64,000 nt of DNA. Origin: Candidatus Rokuibacteriota bacterium (GTDB taxonomy: Bacteria; Methylomirabilota; Methylomirabilia; Rokubacteriales; CSP1-6). Shown here one piece after another: positions 1 to 8,982 of the stretch. Each line of letters begins with the position of its first letter. Position 1 is the first letter of the stretch. Location: positions 1 through 64,000 of the forward strand of contig QHSU01000070.1 of assembly GCA_003220535.1 (NCBI GenBank), written 5' to 3'. Made by a program: the position numbers and the translations under genes. The notes beneath the pieces are model-generated. The model was given only the letters and a program-made list of their open reading frames with translations. It did no database searches and had not been told where the DNA came from.

Positions 1-332
1 CGGGGTGCGCGACGATCCGCCGCTCGGAAGCGCACTCAACCGAGCAGCTGCTGGCGGCGGCCGGATTCGTGATGCGGCCCGCGGACACGGCCGAACGGCA
101 GCAGCGCCTCGCTGCGAGGCCACCCTACCGGCTCGAGAGTCACACCAAGGACGGCAAGGTCGTCTACACCTATGCCGATCCCGACGGGTGCAAGTGCCTC
201 TACGTGGGCGGGCCCAAGGAGTACTCCGAGTATCAGCACCTGCGGCTCCAGCGTCAGATCGCCGCGGATGAGGCCTGGGCGGGCCACGTGGCCGACATGG
301 ACTGGGACCTGTGGGGCCCGGCATGGTGGTGA
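1..332 (+). CDS. Small lipoprotein, 5' end cut by the window edge
   Basis: The reading frame (codons starting at base 3) is open from the window edge to a TGA at 330-332. Its first two codons read Gly-Cys, followed by ATIRRSEA, which looks like the end of a lipobox, so the window probably begins inside a lipoprotein signal peptide with Cys at 6-8 as the lipidated residue. The rest has Lys/Asp-rich stretches (KDGKVVYTYADPD, CKCLYVGG) and a Trp-rich C-terminus (WDLWGPAWW). I have seen this style in small conserved proteins of uncultured high-GC lineages but know no function. A GTG at 69 would give a cytoplasmic form, which I think less likely. Confidence 0.6.
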   Translation, partial: GCATIRRSEAHSTEQLLAAAGFVMRPADTAERQQRLAARPPYRLESHTKDGKVVYTYADPDGCKCLYVGGPKEYSEYQHLRLQRQIAADEAWAGHVADMDWDLWGPAWW

Positions 333-733
333 CCAAAAGGAGAATGGAGATGTTCGCTGTGATCGTTTCGCTCGCCGGCTGTTCGTCGGTGGGGACAACG
401 ATGCCCGTGACACTCGGCCACGAGCTTCAACCGCTCAACGTGGGGTGGCAGCGCTACTTCGACATCAACTGGCAACAGGGAGAGCGGCACGGTGCGCCGA
501 TCCTGAGCGGCCGGGTCGAGAACAAGTACGGCGCGGCCGCCGCGCACGTCCAGCTGCACGTCGACGGCCTCGACGCCAAGGGCAAGGTCATCACCCGGAA
601 GGTGACCTGGCTGGGCGACGACATTCCAGCGTCCAACAGCACGTACTTCGAGGTCCCGGTGGAGGCTGCGCCGAACTACCGCGTGAGCGTCTTCGCCTAC
701 GACTGGCTCGAGGTGGACGGGCCGCGACGCTGA
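323..733 (+). CDS. Lipoprotein with a beta-sandwich-like domain (paralogue family, copy 1)
   Basis: About 136 residues. I chose the ATG at 323 because it gives a basic n-region (TKRR) before the hydrophobic stretch and the lipobox SLAGC; a later ATG at 350 has the better-spaced AGGAG but loses the positive charge. It overlaps the end of the preceding lipoprotein gene by 10 bases. The mature part reads like a small extracellular beta domain: a Trp-Phe-containing start, then GRVENKYG, VQLHVDGLDAKG, a central Trp, and YRVSVFAYDW near the end. The same pattern recurs in the proteins at 11008-11415 and 18438-18842, so this is one of three paralogues. Function unknown; it resembles FxLYD-type domains by pattern only. 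Confidence 0.65.
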   Translation: MVVTKRRMEMFAVIVSLAGCSSVGTTMPVTLGHELQPLNVGWQRYFDINWQQGERHGAPILSGRVENKYGAAAAHVQLHVDGLDAKGKVITRKVTWLGDDIPASNSTYFEVPVEAAPNYRVSVFAYDWLEVDGPRR

Positions 734-751
734 CCACGAGAGGGGACCCAT

Positions 752-1048
752 ATGACCAGACTCAACATTAATGATAAAGCAGTAACTTGGATTCACGTCC
801 GCAACGAGGAGGCGGGAGCCTTCGCCGCGGCGGCGGAGGCGTACCTGACCGGCCGGCTCGCCGTCTGCGCGGGCAACTGTGGGCCTGGGAACACGCACCG
901 GATCCAGGGACTGTACGACGCCCACCGGAGTGGTCTGCCGGTGCTCGCGACCGCGTCGCACGTCCCGACTAAAGCAGCGATGGGCTTTGCCACTTCTTTC
1001 GGGCTGACGAGGACTACCGGCGCCGCGTCTGAAGGTCCTTGCCGATGA
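752..1048 (+). pseudogene. N-terminal fragment of pyruvate oxidase (PoxB-like)
   Basis: About 70 residues match the N-terminal thiamine-diphosphate domain of pyruvate:quinone oxidase: [19 protein letters not shown], with the expected Glu, then [11 protein letters not shown] and [14 protein letters not shown]. After ASHVP at about 970 the similarity stops and the frame runs through unrelated sequence to a TGA at 1046-1048. The remaining ~480 residues of the enzyme, including the cofactor-binding C-terminal domain, are absent. The stop overlaps the next gene's start as ATGA, so the stump may still be translated and coupled to it. Bases 752-790 are noticeably AT-richer than the surroundings. Non-functional as an oxidase. 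Confidence 0.75.
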
Positions 1049-2448
1049 GCGCCGGGCGAGCGGAACACGTCGACATCCTCGTCCTGGGCAGTGGAGAGGG
1101 CGGCAAGTACCTGGCCTGGCACATGGCGCGATCCGGACACCGCACCGCCGTCGTGGAACGACGATGGATCGGCGGCTCCTGCCCGAATATCAACTGTCTA
1201 CCCAGCAAGAACGAGATCTGGAGCGCAAAGGTCGCCGCGCTGGTGAAGCATGCGGCGGAGTTCGGGACCCAAGCGGGCTCCGCTGCGATCGACATGGCAC
1301 GCGTGCGACAGCGCAAGCGGGACATGGTCGACGGCCTGATCGCCATGCATCTGGAGCGGTACAAGGCCAGCGGCGCCGAGCTGATCATGGGGACGGGGCG
1401 CTTCGTGGCGCCGAAAACGCTCGAAGTGCGGTTGAATGAGGGTGGCATGCGCGTGCTGGCCGGAGATCGGGTGTTCCTCGACGTGGGGACTCACGCGACG
1501 ATCCCGGACATCCCCGATCTCGCCGCGGCCGGTCCTCTCACGCACATCGAGGCGCTCGAGCTCGATCGCGTCCCGCCCCATCTCATCGTGCTGGGTGGCG
1601 GGTATGTCGGGCTCGAGCTCGCCCAGGCGTACCGGCGCTTCGGGAGCCGCGTCACGCTCGTGGAGCGAGCCGCTCAGCTCGCCGGCCGCGAGGATGCCGA
1701 CGTCTGCGACGCGATCGCGCGAATGTTCCGTGACGAAGGTATCGACGTCCTCGTTGCCGCTGAGACACTGCGTGTCAAGGGGCGCTCGGGTGAAGGCGTC
1801 CGAATCGACGTGCGCATGCCCGACGGTGAACGAACGATCGACGGGAGCCACATCCTGGTCGCGACGGGTCGCACGCCCAACACTGCCGGGATCGGACTGG
1901 ACGTCGCCGGCGTCGAGCTCGACGCGCGCGGCTACGTCGCCGTCAACGATCGGCTCGAGACGAGCGCCCCCGATGTCTGGGCGATCGGCGAATGCGCCGG
2001 CAGCCCGCAGTTCACCCATGCGTCGTTCGACGATTTCCGCGTCATCCGAGACAATCTTGCCGGCGGACATCGCACCACCCGCGACAGGCTCGTCCCGTTC
2101 TGCGTGTTTACCGATCCGCCGCTCGCGCGAGTCGGCCTCGGTGAAGAGGACGCGCAACGCCGCGGCGTCGACGTCCGTGTCGCGAAGTTGCCGATGAGCG
2201 CGGTGCTCCGGACGCGGACGATCGCCGAATCGCGCGGCTTCATGAAGGCGCTCGTCGGCGCGCACCACGACGGGATCGTCGGCTTCACGATGCTCGGGCC
2301 CGAGGCCGGTGAAGTCATGGCGGCGGTGCAGACGGCGATGTTGGACGATGTGCCGTATACGGTCTTGCGCGACGCGATCCTCACGCATCCGACGATGGCC
2401 GAAGGTCTCAACGCGCTGTTTGCCAATATACAGACGTCAGAGCCATGA
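1045..2448 (+). CDS. FAD-dependent pyridine nucleotide-disulfide oxidoreductase
   Basis: 467 residues, the usual length for the lipoamide dehydrogenase/mercuric reductase family. An N-terminal FAD-binding glycine motif (LGSGEGG, ~residues 15-20) is followed by the redox pair in GGSCPNINC (Cys46 and Cys51), a second NAD(P)-binding motif ([11 protein letters not shown]), an FAD segment (VWAIGECAG) and the C-terminal HPTMAE active-site motif. It lacks the C-terminal Cys pair and the N-terminal metal-binding domain of true MerA, and no lipoyl-enzyme genes are near, so the electron acceptor is unknown. ATG 1045 has GAAGG nine bases upstream. It overlaps the multicopper oxidase gene by ATGA, suggesting a joint role in metal or redox stress. 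Confidence 0.85.
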   Translation: MSAGRAEHVDILVLGSGEGGKYLAWHMARSGHRTAVVERRWIGGSCPNINCLPSKNEIWSAKVAALVKHAAEFGTQAGSAAIDMARVRQRKRDMVDGLIAMHLERYKASGAELIMGTGRFVAPKTLEVRLNEGGMRVLAGDRVFLDVGTHATIPDIPDLAAAGPLTHIEALELDRVPPHLIVLGGGYVGLELAQAYRRFGSRVTLVERAAQLAGREDADVCDAIARMFRDEGIDVLVAAETLRVKGRSGEGVRIDVRMPDGERTIDGSHILVATGRTPNTAGIGLDVAGVELDARGYVAVNDRLETSAPDVWAIGECAGSPQFTHASFDDFRVIRDNLAGGHRTTRDRLVPFCVFTDPPLARVGLGEEDAQRRGVDVRVAKLPMSAVLRTRTIAESRGFMKALVGAHHDGIVGFTMLGPEAGEVMAAVQTAMLDDVPYTVLRDAILTHPTMAEGLNALFANIQTSEP

Positions 2449-3953
2449 GCAAGCCCTACTCTCGCCGTGACTTTCTTGGCGCCGCGCTGGCTGCTGGCGT
2501 GCTGCCCATCTTGCCCGGTTCGGTCCGCGCGGCATCCCCTGTTCCGAATCGGCTCGTCGCTAGAACACGCGTGCTCGAGGTGAATGGCCGGCCAGCCAAG
2601 GTCTTCGGGCTTATAGGTCCGGATGGACGTCCCGGCATTCGCCTCGCCCCCGGCGAGCGGTTTCGCGTGGAGCTCGTCAATCAAGCTGGCACACGCACCA
2701 TCGTCCATTGGCATGGGCAGCTTCCGCCCTGGACGCAGGACGGCTTCCCATGGCCGCAGACCCCACCGATCGGCAACGGCGCGGTTCAAGCCTATGACTA
2801 TGCTCCGATTCCCGGCACGTACTGGATGCATTCGCATCACGACATGCAGGAGCAGAGCCTGATGACCGCGCCGCTCATCGTCCATGATGTCGCTGAGCTT
2901 CGCGAAGACCGGCAGGAAGTTGTTCTCATGCTGCACGACTTCACCTTCCGAACGCCGGACGAGGTCCTCGCCGGCCTCACCGGCACGAGCGTAGCCGCAG
3001 CGCGAGCCCAGGCGCAAACGGCCGAGGAGGCCCCAGGTCGCAAAGGCGGCAGCAATGCGCCGGAACCACGCATGGGCGGCATGGCTGCCGACGGCATCGT
3101 CATGCCGGGAATGGCCATGTCGGGACCGGGCGGCACGCGAATGAATCTGAATGATGTTCAATACGACGCCTTCCTTGCCAACGAGCGAACGCTCGCCGAT
3201 CCGGAGATCGTGCGCGTCGAGCGTGGCGGCCGGGTCCGCCTCCGCATCATCAACGGCGCGTCCTCGAGTCAGTTTTGGGTCGATCTCGGCGAACTCGTCG
3301 GCCGCGTGGTCGCGACGGACGGCCACCCCGTACATCCAGTTGCGGGCAGTCGCTTCCCGATCGCGATGGCCCAGCGCCTCGACATCCTGATCGATCTGCC
3401 AAGGGCCGGCGCGTTTCCGATTCTTGCCCGACTGGAAGGCCCTGGTCGGCAGACCGGAATCGTCCTCGCCACGGCAGGTGCGCGAATTCCGCGGATAGCT
3501 GATAGCGCGCAAGCCGCGCCGCCGCTCGACAATTCGCTGGAGGCCCGGCTTACGGCCGTGGAACCGCTGCCGCCACGCCGCGCGGACATTGCCCGGACGA
3601 TCGCTCTCGGCGGCGGAATGAAGCCTTATGCCTGGTCTATGAACGGCGAGTACTGGCCGCAGGTCACACCGCTCATGCTAGGTAAGGGACAACGCGTCGA
3701 GATCGATCTGGTCAACCGCTCGATGATGGCGCATCCGATCCATCTGCACGGCCATGCGTTCCAGGTGATCGCCATCGACGGCCGGCCGATCCAAGGAGCC
3801 GTCCGGGACACTGTTCTCGTCACGCCGATGGGCCGTGTCCGCTTCGCTTTCGACGCCGACAATCCGGGACGATGGGCGTTCCACTGCCACAACCTCTACC
3901 ACATGGTGACCGGCATGATGACGGAGTTCAGGTATGAGGGGATTTCCACCTGA
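2445..3953 (+). CDS. Multicopper oxidase, Tat-exported (CopA/CueO type)
   Basis: 502 residues. The N-terminus has a twin-arginine signal (RRDFLGAALAAG), so it is exported folded to the periplasm. All four copper-ligand motifs are visible: HWHG (~residue 87), HSHHD (~128), HPIHLHGHAF (~429) and HCHNLYHM (~480), the last carrying the type-1 Cys/His ligands and axial Met. A Met-rich stretch between ~200 and 230 (MGGMAADG, MPGMAM, GTRM) resembles the copper-binding inserts of CueO/CopA-type cuprous oxidases. Family knowledge points to Cu(I) oxidation and copper tolerance; phenol or metal oxidation cannot be excluded. Translationally coupled to the disulfide oxidoreductase upstream. Confidence 0.92.
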   Translation: MSKPYSRRDFLGAALAAGVLPILPGSVRAASPVPNRLVARTRVLEVNGRPAKVFGLIGPDGRPGIRLAPGERFRVELVNQAGTRTIVHWHGQLPPWTQDGFPWPQTPPIGNGAVQAYDYAPIPGTYWMHSHHDMQEQSLMTAPLIVHDVAELREDRQEVVLMLHDFTFRTPDEVLAGLTGTSVAAARAQAQTAEEAPGRKGGSNAPEPRMGGMAADGIVMPGMAMSGPGGTRMNLNDVQYDAFLANERTLADPEIVRVERGGRVRLRIINGASSSQFWVDLGELVGRVVATDGHPVHPVAGSRFPIAMAQRLDILIDLPRAGAFPILARLEGPGRQTGIVLATAGARIPRIADSAQAAPPLDNSLEARLTAVEPLPPRRADIARTIALGGGMKPYAWSMNGEYWPQVTPLMLGKGQRVEIDLVNRSMMAHPIHLHGHAFQVIAIDGRPIQGAVRDTVLVTPMGRVRFAFDADNPGRWAFHCHNLYHMVTGMMTEFRYEGIST

Positions 3954-4156
3954 CGATCTGTTTCCTCGTCGTCATGCCGCATCCTCCGGCCGAACCCATG
4001 TGTTGGCGTCTCTGGGTGCCGCGCGTAACGGGGACGGGATGCGAAAGTCGACACGATAGTGTGCAGTCGATTTCGATGTTGTTAAGATCCCTGTCCCGAT
4101 CGAAAAAGTCATTGGACGCTGCTACCGTGATCGCTTTGGGGCACTGCGCGCGTCGC

Positions 4157-4762
4157 TCAACTCTGCCGAGAAAACAGGGCCGCAAGTTCCTGCCGCTCGA
4201 CCTTGCCCATATCGTTCTTGGGTAATGCCGAAGTGATCAGGATCACCTTGGGCACTTTGAAATCGGCCACGTGAGTTCGGCAGAATGCCTGCAGTCGCTC
4301 GGCGTCAGAGTCGCCCTTGAGCACCACGGCTGCCCAGACTTCTTCACCATACTTGGCGTCCGGTACGCCGAAGGCTGCCGCCTCAGCCACCGCGGGATGC
4401 GCCAGTAACACGTCGTCTATCTCCGATTGTGCGATTTTTTCTCCACCTCGATTGATCAATTCCTTGATGCGCCCGGTCAGAGCAAGGTAGCCGTCGTCAT
4501 CGAGGACACCGGCGTCCTCGGTACGAAGCCAGCCATTTATGAAAGCGGCGGCCGTCGCCTCCGGGTCGTTGCGGTAACCGCGCATGACGTCGGGCCCCCG
4601 CACGACTACTTCTCCGGCGCGATTCGGCGGCAGGGGCCTGCCCGTCTCATCGATGATGGCGATCTCGACCCCGGTGGCGAACCCGACCGTGCTCGGTTTG
4701 CGTGGACGCGGCGGCAGGGGATTGGAGGCGACCTGGTGGGCTGCCTCTATTGGTAGGTTGTC
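4157..4762 (-). pseudogene. C-terminal stump of an AMP-forming acyl-CoA synthetase (oxalate-CoA ligase-like)
   Basis: About 201 residues of the C-terminal half of an ANL-family ligase. From the upstream end it reads EAAHQVASNPLPP, VGFATGVEIAIIDE, AGEVVVRGPDVMRGY, then the hinge and C-terminal lid: GWLRTEDAGVLDDDGYL, GRIKELINRGGEKI and the catalytic lysine region PKNDMGKVERQEL. The N-terminal ~300 residues with the AMP-binding P-loop are missing. The coding sequence starts directly after the TAA (4763-4765) of the YoaK-like gene and is in the same frame, so the deletion ended exactly at that stop codon. With frc and oxc upstream the parent was probably an oxalyl-CoA synthetase. A GTG at 4603 could start a 148-residue peptide. 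Confidence 0.8.
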
Positions 4763-5446
4763 TTAGGCAAGAGGAACCCATACGAGGGCCAGTGCCAGCA
4801 GAATCAGGAAGGGAGGCAGCAGGACCCACGCCCCGAGCTGCGAGGTCGCCAGTCCTGACAGCACCGCACCGGTTAGAAAACCAGCACATACACCCGCCAG
4901 AAGACGAGCCCGGCGGAGATGTGTATCCCACGGTCCCTGCGCATCCTGCAGGGGCGCCCGCTTGACTGCCAGGGCGAAGTGGCTCCCCATCCTGTGTAGG
5001 TCGCCCGTCACAAAGGTGAGACTCACCGCTTCAGCGCCGACCCGGGACTGCGCGGTGTTCATCATGCCCATCGCCAGACTGAGCGTCGCAATGCCAACCG
5101 TGGCGTCCAACGAGCCAAGCTGCGTAATACCGATGATCACCGCCAGCGAGGCCGCCACCGTTCCGAGCAGGAACCGGCGCGAATGACGGAGCCCGGAATG
5201 AGTGAGCCAAGTCCCAGCAAAGGCCCCGGCCACGAAGAACACGATTGCCAGCGCGGAAGGTAGGGCCGCCACGAAATTCCCCTGCCCGATGACAGAGCCG
5301 GTCCGCGTCGTGTTCCCGCTCATGAAGGACACGAAGGTGCCACCAAGGGCAACAACCGCGTAGGCGTCCACGTAGCCGGCGATCAGTGCAAGGCAGATGG
5401 CCAGCGTTCGCTCAGCCCGTGCATCCGGTGACAACAACTTGATCAA
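4763..5446 (-). CDS. YoaK/DUF1275 family membrane protein
   Basis: About 227 residues with roughly six hydrophobic segments. The family signature is clear: ALIAGYVDAYAVVALGGTF, then FMSGNTTRTG, and a later MMNTAQSRVG with FVTGDLHRMG. I start it at a TTG at 5446 because the conserved region begins just after it (SPDARAERTLAICLAL) and the TTG overlaps the TGA of the upstream microprotein (TTGA); a longer in-frame extension to 5581 is Arg/His-rich and unlike the family. DUF1275 proteins are integral membrane proteins of unknown transport role. Position at the end of an oxalate operon makes a role in oxalate/formate or anion movement worth testing, but this is inference. Confidence 0.8.
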   Translation of the reverse strand: MIKLLSPDARAERTLAICLALIAGYVDAYAVVALGGTFVSFMSGNTTRTGSVIGQGNFVAALPSALAIVFFVAGAFAGTWLTHSGLRHSRRFLLGTVAASLAVIIGITQLGSLDATVGIATLSLAMGMMNTAQSRVGAEAVSLTFVTGDLHRMGSHFALAVKRAPLQDAQGPWDTHLRRARLLAGVCAGFLTGAVLSGLATSQLGAWVLLPPFLILLALALVWVPLA

Positions 5447-5559
5447 GGTTCGACTTTCGCCTTTGCAACGTCCATCGCGCTTTCTTCGTAGTAGGCATCG
5501 ACGACACCAGTGATGGCGTCGGTGGTCTTCGCAGTCGTCTTGCCAGTCATGGTGTCCAT
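5443..5559 (-). CDS. 38-residue microprotein in the oxalate operon
   Basis: A short open frame of 38 codons starting at ATG 5559, with GGGAG eight bases upstream, ending in a TGA at 5445-5443. It is Thr-rich at the start (MTGKTTAKTTDAITGVV), then acidic (DAYYEESAMDVAKA). It overlaps the 3' end of the PAS gene by 13 bases, and its stop overlaps the TTG start of the YoaK gene, so all three would be translationally coupled. An internal ATG at 5550 forms an ATGA with the PAS stop and is an alternative start. No family recognised. The tight overlaps on both sides are the main evidence that it is real. Confidence 0.5.
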   Translation of the reverse strand: MDTMTGKTTAKTTDAITGVVDAYYEESAMDVAKAKVEP

Positions 5560-5981
5560 TGAGTGTGCTCCCGATTGTCACGGCGGGCGTCGGCCCGTTG
5601 CTGTTCGATGCGCTCGGTCACATCGCGCGCTACGGCGACCGCGCCGCGCGCCGTGTCCCGGGCTTGTCCCTTGACGAGGGCGAAGGTCATTTCGACGTAA
5701 AGTTTGCGTCCGGTCCGGTGCGTCGCGCGGGTCACGGTCGGGCGGCCCTGCAGCTTCATGACACCATTTGTCATGGCTGCTTCGAAGCCGCGCCAATGGG
5801 TCGCCCGCAGGTGCTCGGGGATGATCAGATCGAGATTCTGACCGAGCGCCTCCGCGGTGCTATAACCGAACAGGGCGGCGGCTGCATGGTTCCACCGCCT
5901 GATCGTTCCCGTGTCGTCTGCATAGATGACGGCATCGGCGATTTGTTCAACGATCGATTCCGCGAGCGTGGCCTCCTCCAT
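5547..5981 (-). CDS. Single PAS-domain protein
   Basis: 144 residues, essentially one PAS domain with its PAC extension: EQIADAVIYADDTGTIRRW, then NHAAAALFGYSTAEALGQNL, PEHLRATHWRGFEAAM, and a strand-rich C-terminal part ending in VARDVTERIEQQRADAR. There is no kinase, cyclase or DNA-binding output domain. The pattern FGYSTAEALG-N-LIPEHLR and HWRG is common in heme- or flavin-binding PAS proteins, but the ligand cannot be told from sequence. ATG 5981 overlaps the TGA of oxc by one base (TGATG), so it is translationally coupled to oxalyl-CoA decarboxylase. It may be a free sensor or protein-interaction module. Confidence 0.85.
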   Translation of the reverse strand: MEEATLAESIVEQIADAVIYADDTGTIRRWNHAAAALFGYSTAEALGQNLDLIIPEHLRATHWRGFEAAMTNGVMKLQGRPTVTRATHRTGRKLYVEMTFALVKGQARDTARGAVAVARDVTERIEQQRADARRDNREHTQWTP

Positions 5982-7693
5982 CAGTTCTTCTGCGCGACGC
6001 TGCTTTGCGGGTTGAGATTGCCGATGTGGCCGCTCTCCGTGCCCGCTGTCGGATCGATCGCGCAATTGAGCAGGGCCGGTTTCCCTGAGGCCAACGCATC
6101 GGTGAGAGCCTTCGCAAGCCCGTGCGGATCGACGGCACAGTACCCGACGCCGCCAAAGGCTTCGATCAGCATTTCGTAGCGCGCTTGCTTCATCAGGACG
6201 GTCGGGCCGGGGTCGGCGCCACCGCTGCGGTTGACATCGTCGCCGCGATAGATTCCGCCGTTGTTGAAGACGACGGTGACGATCGGCAGGTGATAGCGGC
6301 AAATGGTTTCGATCTCCATTCCGTTGAAGCCGAAGGCGCTGTCACCTTCGATGGCCACGACCGGCTTGCCGCTGGCGACCGCCGCGCCGATTGCGTAGCC
6401 CATGCCGATGCCCATCACCCCCCAGGTCCCGCTATCAAGGCGTTTGCGCGGCATGCGCATGTCGATAACGTTGCGGGCGATGTCGAGCGTGTTCGCCCCC
6501 TCGTTGACGAGATAGACCTCCGGCTGGTCGGCGAGCACGCCTTTGATGGCGCCAAGAGCACTGTAGAAATCCATCGGGTCGGGGTTGGCGGCGAGGTGAG
6601 TCGCCATGCGCTCTATGTTGTGCTGCTTGCGCTGGGCGAGCTCATCGCGCCATGCGGAACGAGGCCGGATCTGGCCGGGCGTGAGCATCGCCCGCAGGGC
6701 CGAGACGGAAGAGGCGATATCCCCTACGACCGGCGCAGCGATGGCACGATTGCTATCCATCTCCGTCGGCGCGATATCCAGCTGCACGAATTGCGCCGTC
6801 GGCGACCACTGCGGGCTCTTACCGTGGCCCAGCAGCCAGTTCAGCCGCGCGCCGATCAACATCACCACGTCGGCCTGCGCCAGTGCGTAGGATCGGGCCG
6901 CCGCAGTCGATTGCGGGTGGTCGTCGGGCAGCAGGCCCTTGGCCATGGACATGGGCAGGAAAGGGATCCCGGTCTCCTCGACGAATGCGCGAATGTCAGC
7001 GTCTGCCTGCGCATAAGCCGCCCCCTTGCCGAGGATGATGAGCGGCCGCTCAGCTTTGGCCAACACCTCCAGGGCGCGCCTGACTGATTCTGGAGCAGGA
7101 AGTTGCCGCGGTGTCGGGTCGACCACGCGCACCAGCGATCGCGCTCCGGTCTCGGCGTCGAGGGTGGCGCCCAGAACGCTCGCCGGGAGATCGAGGTACA
7201 CGCCGCCAGGACGTCCAGAGACGGCGGCGCGGATGGCGCGCGCCAGACCGATGCCGATGTCCTCGGGCCGATTGACCCGGTATGCTGCCCTTGCGTAGGG
7301 CTTGGCCGCGTTCATCTGGTCCAGTTCCTCATAGTCGCCCTGCTGAAGGTCGACGATCGCCCGGTCGCTCGATCCGCTGATCTGGATCATGGGGAACCCG
7401 TTCGTGGTGGCGTTGGCCAGCGCCACCATGGCGTTGAGAAAGCCGGGAGCAGAAACGGTGAGGCAGATACCCGGTTTCTGCGTCAGGTAGCCGGCGATCG
7501 CCGCCGCGTTGCCGGCTGATTGCTCGTGCTGAAAGCCGATGTAGCGAATGCCTTTGGCCTGAGCCAACCGCGCCAGGTCGGTCACCGGAATGCCGGCCAC
7601 ACCGTAGATGGTGTCGAGGCCATTGAGCTTCAGGGCATCGACCACCAGGTGAAACCCGTTCGTCATGGAAGGGGAGTTCGTCTCGTTTGCCAT
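5981..7693 (-). CDS. oxc: Oxalyl-CoA decarboxylase
   Basis: 570 residues, full length for the thiamine-diphosphate enzyme that converts oxalyl-CoA to formyl-CoA and CO2. The cofactor-activating Glu is in GFQHEQSAGNAAA (Glu57). The central domain carries GRPGGVYLDLPASVLG, and the C-terminal ThDP/Mg motif is GDSAFGFNGMEIE, ending at FNNGGIYRGDD. AGGAGAG lies upstream of ATG 7693. It sits 14 bases downstream of the CoA-transferase gene frc, the standard pair for oxalate use or detoxification. The family alternative, 2-hydroxyacyl-CoA lyase, is less likely given the frc neighbour. Confidence 0.92.
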   Translation of the reverse strand: MANETNSPSMTNGFHLVVDALKLNGLDTIYGVAGIPVTDLARLAQAKGIRYIGFQHEQSAGNAAAIAGYLTQKPGICLTVSAPGFLNAMVALANATTNGFPMIQISGSSDRAIVDLQQGDYEELDQMNAAKPYARAAYRVNRPEDIGIGLARAIRAAVSGRPGGVYLDLPASVLGATLDAETGARSLVRVVDPTPRQLPAPESVRRALEVLAKAERPLIILGKGAAYAQADADIRAFVEETGIPFLPMSMAKGLLPDDHPQSTAAARSYALAQADVVMLIGARLNWLLGHGKSPQWSPTAQFVQLDIAPTEMDSNRAIAAPVVGDIASSVSALRAMLTPGQIRPRSAWRDELAQRKQHNIERMATHLAANPDPMDFYSALGAIKGVLADQPEVYLVNEGANTLDIARNVIDMRMPRKRLDSGTWGVMGIGMGYAIGAAVASGKPVVAIEGDSAFGFNGMEIETICRYHLPIVTVVFNNGGIYRGDDVNRSGGADPGPTVLMKQARYEMLIEAFGGVGYCAVDPHGLAKALTDALASGKPALLNCAIDPTAGTESGHIGNLNPQSSVAQKN

Positions 7694-7707
7694 GGGAAGC
7701 GCCTCTC

Positions 7708-8982
7708 CTATGAAGAATGCGGGGTGTCGCGTCCGACGACCTTTTCACTGCGCAATTTCGCGATCTGTTCTGGGCTGTAACCCAGCTCCGTCAGCACTTC
7801 GGCGGTGTGCTCGCCCAGCAGCGGGGCTCCGGTAATCGTGGGCGTGAAGCCGGAGAACTTGATCGGGCTGCCGACAGTAAGGTAGCTGCCGCGCTTCTCC
7901 TGCTGCACCTCGACCACGGTGCCGCTGGCGCGCAGGGCCGGATCGTTGGCGATTTCCTTCATGGAGAGCACCGGCCCACATGGCACCTCAAACTTGCGGA
8001 GAATATCAACGGCCTCGAACTTGGTCTTGTCGGCCAGCCACTTCTCGATCTCTGCAAAGATGTCGAAGATGTGCGGCTGGCGCGCGCGGGCGGTCGCGTA
8101 TGCAGGATCTTCCGCCCATTCCGGCTTACCGATCGCCGCGCAGGTTCGCTCCCAGTTCTGCTCCTGGATCGTGAAGTAGATATAGGCGTTCGGGTCGGTT
8201 TCCCAGCCCTTGCACTTGAGCAGCCAGCCCGGCTGCCCGCCGCCGCCGGCGTTGCCGCCGCGCGGGACCGCATCGGTGAACTTCCCGTTCGGATACTGCG
8301 GGTATTCCTCCAGATAGCCAAGATGGTCCAGGCGTTCCTGGTCCCGCAGCTTGACGCGGCACAAATTCAGCACCGCATCTTGCATCGACACCGCCACTTT
8401 CTGGCCTTTGCCGGTCTTCTCACGGCCGATCAATGCGGTCAGGATGCCGATCGCGAGATGCATGCCGGTGTTGCTGTCGCCGAGCGCCGCTCCGCTGATC
8501 GTCGGAGGACCGTCCCAAAAGCCGGTCGTCGACGCAGCGCCGCCCGCGCACTGCGCCACGTTTTCATAAACCTTGAGGTCCGCATAGGGCGAGTCGTCGC
8601 TGAATCCCTTGATCGACCCGAAGATGATCTGCGGGTTGAGCTCCTGAATACGCTCCCAGCTGAACCCCATCCTGTCCATCGCGCCCGGCGCGAAGTTCTC
8701 GACCAGCACGTCGGCCTCGCGGATCAGCTTTTCCAGGATCGCCTTGCCTTCCGGCGTCTTGGTGTTCAGCTCCAGCGACCTCTTGTTGCTGTTGAGCATC
8801 GTGAAATACAGCGCGTCCAAATTGGGGACGTCGCGCAGCTGATTGCGCGTGACATCTCCAACGCCTGGCCGCTCGACTTTCAATACAGCGGCGCCGAACC
8901 ACGCCAGCAACTGCGTACACGCTGGTCCAGCCTGCACGCCGGTGAAGTCGATAACCTTGATTCCTTCGAGAGGCAGCCCCAT
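7708..8982 (-). CDS. frc: Formyl-CoA:oxalate CoA-transferase (class III)
   Basis: 424 residues, matching the ~428 of known Frc. It moves CoA from formyl-CoA to oxalate, producing oxalyl-CoA for Oxc. Visible family features are the start [20 protein letters not shown], the [15 protein letters not shown] and [11 protein letters not shown] segments, and the catalytic Asp in [14 protein letters not shown]. The glycine loop [18 protein letters not shown] is present. I start at ATG 8982, which has GGAGG eight bases upstream; a longer in-frame extension to 9114 has no ribosome site. First gene of the minus-strand oxalate operon. Confidence 0.93.
   Translation of the reverse strand: MGLPLEGIKVIDFTGVQAGPACTQLLAWFGAAVLKVERPGVGDVTRNQLRDVPNLDALYFTMLNSNKRSLELNTKTPEGKAILEKLIREADVLVENFAPGAMDRMGFSWERIQELNPQIIFGSIKGFSDDSPYADLKVYENVAQCAGGAASTTGFWDGPPTISGAALGDSNTGMHLAIGILTALIGREKTGKGQKVAVSMQDAVLNLCRVKLRDQERLDHLGYLEEYPQYPNGKFTDAVPRGGNAGGGGQPGWLLKCKGWETDPNAYIYFTIQEQNWERTCAAIGKPEWAEDPAYATARARQPHIFDIFAEIEKWLADKTKFEAVDILRKFEVPCGPVLSMKEIANDPALRASGTVVEVQQEKRGSYLTVGSPIKFSGFTPTITGAPLLGEHTAEVLTELGYSPEQIAKLRSEKVVGRDTPHSS

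Noticed and set aside
1045..2448. Mercuric reductase (MerA) identity
   Set aside because: The C-terminal Cys pair and metal-binding N-terminal domain of MerA are absent and no mer genes are nearby; kept as a generic disulfide oxidoreductase.
4070..4160. Plus-strand coding-like stretch (DFDVVKIPVPIEKVIG) downstream of the multicopper oxidase
   Set aside because: It has a stop just upstream, no start codon or ribosome site and no family I recognise, and it overlaps the end of the ligase remnant.
5447..5581. 45-residue N-terminal extension of the YoaK-like protein
   Set aside because: It is His/Arg/Cys-rich, unlike the family, and overlaps the microprotein whose stop sits on the TTG I chose as start.
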